From: Candidatus Eiseniibacteriota bacterium
GTDB lineage: Bacteria > Arandabacterota > Arandabacteria > JAGLYR01
Assembly: GCA_023132135.1 (NCBI GenBank)
Contig: JAGLYR010000174.1
Location: 1 to 21,519, forward strand
Direction: 5' to 3'
DNA length: 21,519 bases
Of this stretch, positions 8,092 to 14,665 are shown piece after piece. How positions within the stretch are numbered: the stretch's first letter is position 1; the number at the start of each line of letters is the position of its first letter. A program made the translations under genes and the position numbers. Below the pieces are notes generated by a model, which was given only the letters and a program-made list of their open reading frames with translations, was not told the origin of the DNA and made no database searches.

Positions 8092-8114
8092 GCCTGCATT
8101 TCTCACCAGTTTTC
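8090..8114. repeat. solo left end of the palindromic element
   Basis: The 25 bp here are identical to 21388-21412 and match 7911-7930 at 18 of 20 positions (consensus TAGCCYGCRTTTCTCACCAG). It shares its first TA with the right end of the full copy, so the two abut head-on. No matching right arm was found downstream, so this is a truncated copy. Confidence 0.75.
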
Positions 8115-8157
8115 GGCCGTGGAGGGCATTGTGAGGAAATTGGACATTAGAAATTAG

Positions 8158-8177
8158 ACCGCAATATACCGCAATAT
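8158..8177. repeat. 10-bp tandem duplication
   Basis: ACCGCAATAT occurs twice back to back (8158-8167 and 8168-8177), between the solo palindrome end and the 47-bp array. Confidence 0.6.
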
Positions 8178-8194
8178 AGAGAGTCGGCTGCTTT

Positions 8195-8340
8195 TCTATG
8201 ATGCCTTTTTCCGAGGACCAGGGACTACGCACCAGGGACTTGTTCCAATGCCCTTCTCCTTGCACGGAGCACGGAGTACGGAGCACGTCTTTGATGTCCT
8301 TTCCCCTGGACCAGGGACTGCTCTTGACAGGCTTGACTTC
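8195..8340. repeat. three imperfect units of 46-47 bp containing heptamer tracts
   Basis: A block close to ATGYCYTTYTCC recurs at 8201, 8248 and 8294 (steps of 47 and 46 bp). Each is followed by a short-period tract: ACCAGGGACT twice in unit one (8218-8227, 8231-8240), CACGGAG-type heptamers in unit two (about 8262-8287), and ACCAGGGACT again in unit three (8310-8319). Units one and three match at 26 of 32 positions over 8195-8226 and 8288-8319. No coding potential is evident. The array lies upstream of the promoter at 8365. Confidence 0.65.
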
Positions 8341-8364
8341 GGCCCGGGGCTCACCGTTTTTGTG

Positions 8365-8393
8365 TTGACACATTTGGGGCCCTTGGGTATAGT
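8365..8393 (+). promoter_or_regulatory. sigma70 promoter of the surface lipoprotein operon
   Basis: TTGACA (8365-8370) and TATAGT (8388-8393) are spaced 17 bp. Transcription from near 8400 would include the 11-bp repeat array in a leader of about 128 nt before the ATG at 8528. Like the promoters at 2292 and 4129, it reads TTGACAC and GGTATA around the two boxes. Confidence 0.7.
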
Positions 8394-8422
8394 CTGGTGG
8401 ATTGTGGGAGGAATGTGAGGTG

Positions 8423-8475
8423 TGCGCTTCGGCTGCGCTTCGGCTGCGCTTCGGCTGCGCTTCGGCTGCGTCGGC
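8423..8475. repeat. 11-bp x4 tandem array in the leader of the lipoprotein operon
   Basis: TGCGCTTCGGC is repeated exactly four times (8423-8466), followed by a partial copy lacking two bases (8467-8475). It lies between the promoter and the ribosome binding site. Period 11 is about one helical turn, and each unit also carries GCTTCGGC, a stable UUCG-tetraloop-type hairpin sequence in RNA. Confidence 0.85.
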
Positions 8476-8527
8476 TTCTCATTTCCGGAATCCTTACCCG
8501 TGAGCGACAGTACGGAGAAATGTGAAT

Positions 8528-10018
8528 ATGCGCAGGGTAGTGATCTCGGCTCTTGTAGCGGTAGTGTCGGTGGTGTCCCTCGTCGGGCTTTTTTCTTGCG
8601 AGAAGGAAGAAATCCTGCTTCCCGACCGGAATCTTCCGCCGGAAACCCTTGTAACCGAGGCGCCCGCCGATAGTACGCAGACGAACTTCAGGGTTCACCT
8701 GTTCTGGTATGGGCGGGATTCGGACGGGACTGTAACTCGCTTCCGGTATGCGATTGACGATACACTGGACATCGGCGCGTGGCATCATACCACCCAGACG
8801 GATACGATCTTTGTCTTCTCGGCCAACGATCCCCTGCTTCGCTACCATGAGTTCTACATTGCAGCAATTGACAACGAGGGCAAGGCCGATCCCTCACCGG
8901 CGATTCTGAAGTTCTTCGCCCGGGACGACTACATGCCCTGGGTCGAAATGGTTTCCTACGACCCTGGCGTTGCGGTGTGCCGGCTGTCACCGTCCGGCGA
9001 GATGGCATGTCTCCCCCCGCCGGGTGTGGAAGACACGCTCGGGATGGATAACACAACCCCTATCCTCTTTGAGTGGAAGGGGGGCGATCGGGATGGGGAA
9101 CTGGTGGAGTTCTCCTACAAGTTGGACAACGAGGGGTATGCGTGGGTGAGCCCCGACAGCGCCGGTCCCGACACGGCCTTTGCGCACGCTTTTTACCCGG
9201 CGCCCATGAACTTGAGTTCCGGGGAACACACCTTCTATATCAGGGCCCGGGACGACGCGCTGGCGGTTCTTCTGCCAGCGTACAAGTACAATTTTGTGGT
9301 GAACTTCGATCCGAGTTCCGTGATTGACAACCTGTACTACATCCCCTTCGGGACGACGGACAGGGTCGAGATCGATTTCGCGGACGATACGCCGGATACG
9401 CTTCCGGACGGATGCTCCATCGAGGTCTTGTGGACCTGTAGCGACGATCGGGATGGCGATGCAGGCGGGGTCGCCAAGTCGTTGTTGACTCTCCGCGGCC
9501 CGGATCTTCTGGCCGGCCAGGATTACTCCACGGGCTGGATGGACTATCCGGATTCCACGGCATGGCAGTCTCCCCGCTTGCAGGGAACGCTGGACGGACC
9601 CTTTGTGCTGAGGGTCTTTGCCATGGACAACAGACGGCGCTCCGAAGGAACTCCGGACCGGCTGGAATTCCTGCTGAACTACCCGCCCGAGATCTACAAC
9701 CTGGCTGTGGCGGTTACGGACTCAACGATTCTGGATGGTGGTGTCCCTGTCGACACCGTCTGCGTGGCGACGTTTACATGGGATGCCGTGGATCCGGACA
9801 ACGAAGTGAACGCGCCGGTGAAGTTTTTCTACTTCCTGGATGGCAGGTTGCTTCTGCCGTCCGACGCGATGGCGCAGCAGACTACGTATCAGACCCTTGT
9901 CGAACCGGGCGCTCACGAATTCGAGGTCCGGGGATACAACTACTCGTACGATCCGCGAGTGGCGTTCGGTTTCCAGGTGTTGGAGTTTGAAATCAGTGAG
10001 ACCTGTGAGCAGCGATGA
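8528..10018 (+). CDS. surface lipoprotein with four tandem Ig-like W-D-x-D-G modules
   Basis: This 496-residue protein has a lipoprotein signal ending in LFSC (lipid Cys about residue 24) and an acidic Lys/Glu stretch behind it. Four modules each carry a Trp followed by an acidic D-x-D-G-like loop and an aromatic strand: FWYGRDSDGTVTRFRY (about 59-74), FEWKGGDRDGELVEFSY (about 181-197), LWTCSDDRDGD (about 301-311) and FTWDAVDPDNEVNAP (about 416-430). This is the pattern of fibronectin/Ig-like beta sandwiches, with possible calcium binding in the acidic loops (inference). GGAG at 8514-8517 serves ATG 8528; an in-frame GTG at 8522 is the alternative start. It is the first gene of a co-directional set with the paralogue at 10077, 58 bp downstream. 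A catalytic function is not visible. Confidence 0.75.
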   Translation: MRRVVISALVAVVSVVSLVGLFSCEKEEILLPDRNLPPETLVTEAPADSTQTNFRVHLFWYGRDSDGTVTRFRYAIDDTLDIGAWHHTTQTDTIFVFSANDPLLRYHEFYIAAIDNEGKADPSPAILKFFARDDYMPWVEMVSYDPGVAVCRLSPSGEMACLPPPGVEDTLGMDNTTPILFEWKGGDRDGELVEFSYKLDNEGYAWVSPDSAGPDTAFAHAFYPAPMNLSSGEHTFYIRARDDALAVLLPAYKYNFVVNFDPSSVIDNLYYIPFGTTDRVEIDFADDTPDTLPDGCSIEVLWTCSDDRDGDAGGVAKSLLTLRGPDLLAGQDYSTGWMDYPDSTAWQSPRLQGTLDGPFVLRVFAMDNRRRSEGTPDRLEFLLNYPPEIYNLAVAVTDSTILDGGVPVDTVCVATFTWDAVDPDNEVNAPVKFFYFLDGRLLLPSDAMAQQTTYQTLVEPGAHEFEVRGYNYSYDPRVAFGFQVLEFEISETCEQR

Positions 10019-10076
10019 ACCTGCGGATGTGACCGGGGAAGCCTGAGTACCTCGGAGAGGAAGAAGGGTGTTGGGA

Positions 10077-12035
10077 ATGAGTGTGACGAAGCGTTCTGCA
10101 GGGTGGGCGCTGCTTGCGGCGTTCCTTCTTCTCTGTGGATGTTCCGAGGAGGACCTCGGGACGGAAAACCCGAATCAGTTGCCGGAGACGGTGCTGTCCA
10201 ATGCGCCGCATCATGGGAGTGTCGGGTCCTTCAGCGTCAGAATGAACTGGTATGGGACCGACCCAGACGGCGAGGTCACAGGCTACTACTTTGCGTGGGA
10301 CGATACCGCGGAGTGGTCCTATACGCCATCGACGGGATCGACTTTCGTCGTGAGCGCGGACAATTGCACCAGCTGTGACCACACGGACACACTCTACACC
10401 GACATCCACACGTTCTGGATTAAGGCAGTGGACAATCGGGCTGCTCATGATCCAACCCCCGCCCACAGGACCTTTACCGCACAGTCCACCGCTCCCATCA
10501 CGACCATTACCCGCGGTCCGTGTCAAATGGGAACGTGCGGTCTGACGGGCACGAATGTTCTCTACGAGTGGGAGGGGTTCGACCCTGACGGCGGAGTCAT
10601 CGACTCCTTCTACTATAAGCTGAACGTTGGTGGAATCTACAATGTCGTCGACGCGACGTGGAAGAGAGTGGGGGCGGACTGCACTTACGTGCGGTTTGCA
10701 GATGTCAAGAGCATATACCCGGAGACAGGCAAGTACAACAGTTTCGCTGTTGTGGCCAAGGACAACGCGGGCGCGATGGAGCGCGTGCTGGTCCAGACCC
10801 AGAACTGGTGCTGTTTCGAACCCGTCCCGGGGCGGAATGCAAAGGTCCGGATCAACGGGGGCATTCTGGGCCGCAGAAACAACAAGGCGGCCGCCGGGCC
10901 CGAGTACGTGGGGAACGTCAGTGAAGTTTTCAGGGGAGTGGCGGTTTCGTTCGTATGGGAGGCCGATGCCGAGGCGTACGGTGGCAACATCGTGGGATAC
11001 CGGTATGCCACCGAGGACACCACGGAGTGGTCTCCGTGGTACATTGGAGACACCAGCTATCCAACGGACGGGGGAACTTTTGTGCCCACTGTGGGAAACC
11101 ACGTTCTCTATGTAGAAGCGCTGGATGACCTGGGGATGCCCTCGCTATGCTACTTCAGGTATTATGTCGAGGCGGGACCCCTGGTTGAACTTGCTTACCC
11201 TGTGCTGGTGGTGGATGATTCGCAGTTCTCCGGTGTGGCCAACTCTTTTGGCACCTGGCGGTCGCACCTGGCGGATGGGGTGGAGGGGCAGTTCTTCGAC
11301 AGAATCCTGGAGGGATACGCGTGGGTCGAATTCGATTGCCTGGCGCAGGGGCGTAAGGCGCCGCCGGTGTCTCTGGTCGGTCGCTACAGGAATGTCATAT
11401 GGTACGTGGACGACTATGACGAAGTGGGATGCCTGCTGTCCGACGTCTTCCAAGGCGGGACCCGTTTCATGGATTCCTACGTCCAGGTTGGTGGGAACTG
11501 GATCTTGATCGGGCAGAATCCTGCGATCTATCTGGACCCGGATTGCCGGAACAACTACAGCTATCCTTTCCGGTATGACGACATGTTCTGCGAAGAAGGG
11601 CAGCATGTGCCGGTCAGCTTCACGGCCTTGGGAATCCAGGAGCTGTATGTGATGGGAGAAGAGTTCTTCAAGGGTGGGATCTCTGTGGATGAGGACTACC
11701 CGAGCTTGCCCCTGGGAGAGACTTGGCCCTTCATCACGGCGACGGGCGAGAGCTACCTCTGGGGAGTGGAGGCCCTGAACGCCAACGGGATCAACGCAGA
11801 CCTGGAAGGCGCCAGGCCCACGTACGAATTCGACTACTTTGTCCCCGCCGGCCGGGACTCCGAAGAAGTCATGGTCTACCAGTACTGCAGTTTGATTGTC
11901 GACAACTCGAACCAGGAGGGGGTCGGCAGCTCGGCCTATTTCGGATGGCCCTTGGTATGGAGTGATTGGGATTCGGTGGCCGTCTTCATGGAGAAGTTCC
12001 TTACCGATGTGTGTAACGAGCCTCCGGGCAAGTAG
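10077..12035 (+). CDS. surface lipoprotein: three Ig-like modules plus amidotransferase-like fold
   Basis: The 652-residue protein has a lipoprotein signal (LCGC, lipid Cys22) and opens like its upstream neighbour: NQLPETVLSNAP here, NLPPETLVTEAP there. Ig-like modules appear at about 56-76 (NWYGTDPDGEVTGYYF), 163-183 (YEWEGFDPDGGVIDSFYY) and 292-314 (a diverged FVWEADAEAYGG). From about 375 the chain changes to an alpha/beta region, PVLVVDD then RNVIWYVDD (438-446) and GGNWILIGQ, which parallels residues about 713-840 of the large protein encoded at 4556. A catalytic Cys elbow is not apparent in either. ATG 10077 lies 8 nt after AAGAAGGG and gives the clean signal peptide, so upstream GTG/TTG codons were not used. 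Role: envelope protein of unknown partner, probably co-expressed with its neighbours. Confidence 0.7.
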   Translation: MSVTKRSAGWALLAAFLLLCGCSEEDLGTENPNQLPETVLSNAPHHGSVGSFSVRMNWYGTDPDGEVTGYYFAWDDTAEWSYTPSTGSTFVVSADNCTSCDHTDTLYTDIHTFWIKAVDNRAAHDPTPAHRTFTAQSTAPITTITRGPCQMGTCGLTGTNVLYEWEGFDPDGGVIDSFYYKLNVGGIYNVVDATWKRVGADCTYVRFADVKSIYPETGKYNSFAVVAKDNAGAMERVLVQTQNWCCFEPVPGRNAKVRINGGILGRRNNKAAAGPEYVGNVSEVFRGVAVSFVWEADAEAYGGNIVGYRYATEDTTEWSPWYIGDTSYPTDGGTFVPTVGNHVLYVEALDDLGMPSLCYFRYYVEAGPLVELAYPVLVVDDSQFSGVANSFGTWRSHLADGVEGQFFDRILEGYAWVEFDCLAQGRKAPPVSLVGRYRNVIWYVDDYDEVGCLLSDVFQGGTRFMDSYVQVGGNWILIGQNPAIYLDPDCRNNYSYPFRYDDMFCEEGQHVPVSFTALGIQELYVMGEEFFKGGISVDEDYPSLPLGETWPFITATGESYLWGVEALNANGINADLEGARPTYEFDYFVPAGRDSEEVMVYQYCSLIVDNSNQEGVGSSAYFGWPLVWSDWDSVAVFMEKFLTDVCNEPPGK

Positions 12036-12076
12036 GACAGTACCAGAGTGGGTGGAGGAGATTGAGAACTTGAGAT

Positions 12077-12103
12077 GAGACGCCGCCTTGCAGGTGGCGT
12101 CTC
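12077..12103 (+). other. strong hairpin between operon genes (attenuator or processing site)
   Basis: GAGACGCCGCC (12077-12087) pairs with GGTGGCGTCTC (12093-12103) over 11 positions, with one G-T wobble and a 5-nt loop. It starts 42 bp after the stop of the 10077 gene. No T-tract follows, so complete termination is unlikely; partial termination, RNA processing or 3'-end protection would fit. Confidence 0.5.
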
Positions 12104-12127
12104 TTGGCAAGCCCGCCTGGGTTGTTC

Positions 12128-12148
12128 GCTCCCGGATTCTCCGGGAGC
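12128..12148 (+). other. second hairpin in the same intercistronic gap
   Basis: GCTCCCGG (12128-12135) and CCGGGAGC (12141-12148) form a perfect 8-bp stem with an ATTCT loop, 40 bp before the ATG at 12188. Together with the hairpin at 12077 it could set a different expression level for the third gene. Confidence 0.45.
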
Positions 12149-12187
12149 TCTCCGGGCCGGAACTGGGTGAAATCGGGAGAGGTGAAG

Positions 12188-13600
12188 ATGCCGAATGGAA
12201 GCCGGATGGGCGCTGGCAACGGTGGGATGGTCGTGAGTTGCGCCATGGTTGTCCTGTTGGGGCTTTCGGGTGCGGTCGTTGCCGGGCCGCCGTGTCCCTG
12301 CCCCGATGAAGTGCGACTGACGAAGGGAGACGAGTACGTTGTCATAGAGTGGACCGATCCGCCGGACAGTCTGCTTTACAGCACGGAAGTGAACACGGAT
12401 AATTGGTCTGCCTATGCAACGCCTCTGGCTTGGGGTTTCCGTGGCGATTGCGACAACGAGTACGAGATCTCCATGGCGGTTTCCGCGACGAGGATCCAGG
12501 TCCTGTGGGCGGACATCATGAGGGGCGAACAAGGGGATTTCGATCTCGAGCATCCGGACTCTGCCTATTCCTTGCCGGACAACGTGTGGGTTCGTTTCCC
12601 TTCCACTGCGGCGACGGACCTGGCGAGCTGGGGAGAAAGCGCCGAGCCACATGTCACCGGGTTCTTCGCGGGCGCAGATTCGGCTCTCTACACCTTGACG
12701 GCTGAGAGCCACGGTACGGTGGACTCCACCGAGGCTGGAACGACTCCGGGTCTGACACTGGCGTGGACAGACTCGTTGAGCATGGAGAGCGGCACTCTTG
12801 CTATCTCCCGCGCCGACACACTGCTGGATTTCGACGGCGGTCTCAGGATCTCCTTTGCTCGGGGTGAAATCCACGCCGACAGCAGCTTCGCCATCCGGGT
12901 GTGGCGGGATGTGGCGGACGATGATGTCCTGAGGATCAACGGGTCCGCCTTTGGCGGGTACAAGATCTGGCGATCGGACGTGAATGACCTGGGTGAACCT
13001 CGTCTCATTCAGAAGATCACTATGTGTGATTCCGCTGATCCCGACGACGCGGTGTTTTTCCGGTGCGGCGGCGATCGCTTTTTCGTGGACGGTGTTGATC
13101 CTTGGTATCAGGACGACACCTGCACGGGACAGATTGTTCTGGACAGCCAGAACCAGATTCGAACCACGGGTGATGTGACCAACGCGTTTCCCTACTGGTA
13201 TGGGGTGACTACGTTTGACACTAAGGATGGCGCTGTCCTGGTTGACCCTGACGTGACCGAAGGGGCGGGGATATACTGGAAGAAAATCTATCCTTCGCAA
13301 GCGCCCCGCACAAACGTGTCGGATGTCCGGGTCATACCGAACCCGTACAACGTTCGCGAGGAATGGGAAGAAGGAGAAGCGAAGATCACGTTCGACAACC
13401 TCCCCAGCCAAGCCACGGTCTACGTGTACAACGTCATCGGAGAGATGATTATCAAGCTGGAACACGACAGCATCACAGATGACTTCATCTCCTGGAACCT
13501 CAAGTCGGGCACCGGTCGCGATGTCGTGAGCGGCGTCTATCTTTACAAGGTGGAGTCGAGCGAGGGCGACAAGATCGGGAAGTTCATCGTGATTCGATAG
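12188..13600 (+). CDS. secreted protein with C-terminal FlgD-Ig/T9SS-like sorting domain
   Basis: I chose ATG 12188, 5-8 nt after overlapping GGAG/GAGG (12176-12182). An in-frame TTG at 12104 would give an implausible tail before the signal peptide. The 470-residue product has a signal peptide (hydrophobic VVSCAMVVLLGLSGAVVAG, cleavage near residues 32-33), a middle region of beta-strand character with no family I recognise (about 36-370), and a C-terminal sorting-type domain from about 379: VRVIPNPYNVRE, then YVYNVIGEMI, and SGVYLYKVES near the end. The product should be exported and retained at, or released from, the surface by a type IX-like route; that route is inferred from the domain only, since no secretion component lies in the window. 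The middle region has an even scatter of cysteines and acidic residues but no visible active site. Confidence 0.65.
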   Translation: MPNGSRMGAGNGGMVVSCAMVVLLGLSGAVVAGPPCPCPDEVRLTKGDEYVVIEWTDPPDSLLYSTEVNTDNWSAYATPLAWGFRGDCDNEYEISMAVSATRIQVLWADIMRGEQGDFDLEHPDSAYSLPDNVWVRFPSTAATDLASWGESAEPHVTGFFAGADSALYTLTAESHGTVDSTEAGTTPGLTLAWTDSLSMESGTLAISRADTLLDFDGGLRISFARGEIHADSSFAIRVWRDVADDDVLRINGSAFGGYKIWRSDVNDLGEPRLIQKITMCDSADPDDAVFFRCGGDRFFVDGVDPWYQDDTCTGQIVLDSQNQIRTTGDVTNAFPYWYGVTTFDTKDGAVLVDPDVTEGAGIYWKKIYPSQAPRTNVSDVRVIPNPYNVREEWEEGEAKITFDNLPSQATVYVYNVIGEMIIKLEHDSITDDFISWNLKSGTGRDVVSGVYLYKVESSEGDKIGKFIVIR

Positions 13601-13627
13601 GGCCCGGATGGGCGTCGAGGTTTGTGG

Positions 13628-13662
13628 ACAGGGGGCTTCCCGGTGGAGCTCCCTTGTTTCTT
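13628..13662 (+). terminator. weak candidate terminator after the surface operon
   Basis: ACAGGGGGCT (13628-13637) pairs with AGCTCCCTTGT (13647-13657), about 10 bp with one bulge and one G-T pair, followed by TTCTT. It lies between the stop at 13600 and the ATG at 13690 and may separate the two gene runs. Confidence 0.4.
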
Positions 13663-13689
13663 GAGACACTGGTGTTCGGCGGAGGCCAC

Positions 13690-14598
13690 ATGGTGAAGAC
13701 CAATGAAGATCTGTTGGTGGAGATTGGGGTTGTGGGGGAAGTGGCTCCCGTCCGCCTGAGTGGAACGCCGTATCGGATCAGCCCGGATGGTGAGCCCATT
13801 ATCCTGCCCGGCACCGGCGGGATAACCTACAACGTGCGGGTTGGAGATCCGGCGGGAGGATGGGCGGCCGACCATGTAGAGCCCGGTGTCTCCGTTCAGA
13901 GCCGGGATCGGGACGGCTCCCGCAACGCCAACGCTGGGCTCAACGTGCTGGCGTGTGTCGGGAACCCGGCTCTTGTGGTAAGCGGCGATGCCAAGGGCGG
14001 CCGCGGAGTTGTCACGGGGAAACACGGAGGAGTGGAGCACGTTCTGGTGGATTTTCCCACCTCCGTGCTGGACAAGCTGGTGACCGGTGACCGGATTCTG
14101 GTTCGGGCAAGGGGGTTGGGGCTGGCACTCCCGGACTTCCCGGAAATCAGGATCTTCAACCTCGACCCGGGTTTCCTGCAGAAGATGGGGCTGAGAATCC
14201 GCGGAGGGAAACCCGTCGTGCCCGTGGCCCGCGTGATTCCGGCGGGAGTGATGGGATCGGGGCTGGGTGTGTCCCACTGCTACAGCGGAGACTACGACAT
14301 CCAGATGTCGGATGAGGAAGCTGTGTCCGAACACGGATTGGACAAACTGCGGCTCGGTGACATCGTGGCCATCACCGACGCCGACCATCGCTTTGGCCGG
14401 TCGGTGCGCAGGGGAGCCTTGGCTGTGGGTGTTGTGGTGCATACCGAATGCGTGATGTCGGGACACGGTCCGGGTGTTACGACCCTGATGGCGGCGAGCC
14501 GTGAGTCCTTGGAATTCGAGATCTCTGCGGGAGCTAACATTGCGAAATACCTCCGGATCGGGAGAGCGCGGAAAGATAAGCGGGCGGCCGGGAAATAG
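13690..14598 (+). CDS. DUF4438 family protein
   Basis: The 302-residue soluble protein matches my memory of the DUF4438 family, known from Thermotoga and other bacteria and of unsettled function. Conserved-looking blocks are PGVSVQ (65-70), LNVLACVGNPALVVSGDAKG (84-103), VTGKHGGVEHVLVDFP (108-123), GVMGSGLGVSH (186-196), DYDIQMSD (201-208), SGHGPGVTTLMA (257-268) and EISAGANIAKYL (277-288). There is no signal peptide or membrane segment, so it should be cytoplasmic, in contrast to its neighbours. The start is ATG 13690 behind GGAGG (13681-13685); an upstream GTG at 13624 would extend it across the candidate terminator. The 67-bp gap to the next gene suggests co-transcription with it. Function: unknown; the Gly/His-rich loops suggest ligand or metal binding (inference). 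Confidence 0.75.
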   Translation: MVKTNEDLLVEIGVVGEVAPVRLSGTPYRISPDGEPIILPGTGGITYNVRVGDPAGGWAADHVEPGVSVQSRDRDGSRNANAGLNVLACVGNPALVVSGDAKGGRGVVTGKHGGVEHVLVDFPTSVLDKLVTGDRILVRARGLGLALPDFPEIRIFNLDPGFLQKMGLRIRGGKPVVPVARVIPAGVMGSGLGVSHCYSGDYDIQMSDEEAVSEHGLDKLRLGDIVAITDADHRFGRSVRRGALAVGVVVHTECVMSGHGPGVTTLMAASRESLEFEISAGANIAKYLRIGRARKDKRAAGK

Positions 14599-14665
14599 GT
14601 TCGCCGCCAGGCCGCATTCTCCCGCTGGTGAGACATGCAGGCAAAAGGAAGCGAGGTAAGACGGC

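Noticed and set aside
8324-8329. Second TTGACA as an alternative -35 box
   Set aside because: No -10-like hexamer lies 15-19 bp downstream; the promoter at 8365-8393 is clearly better.
8195-8340. CRISPR or a multi-site operator
   Set aside because: The conserved block is only about 12 bp, the spacers between blocks are themselves repeats, and the copies are imperfect.
12104-12187. Upstream start for the third gene of the surface operon
   Set aside because: It would put about 28 residues ahead of the signal peptide across a hairpin, without a ribosome binding site.
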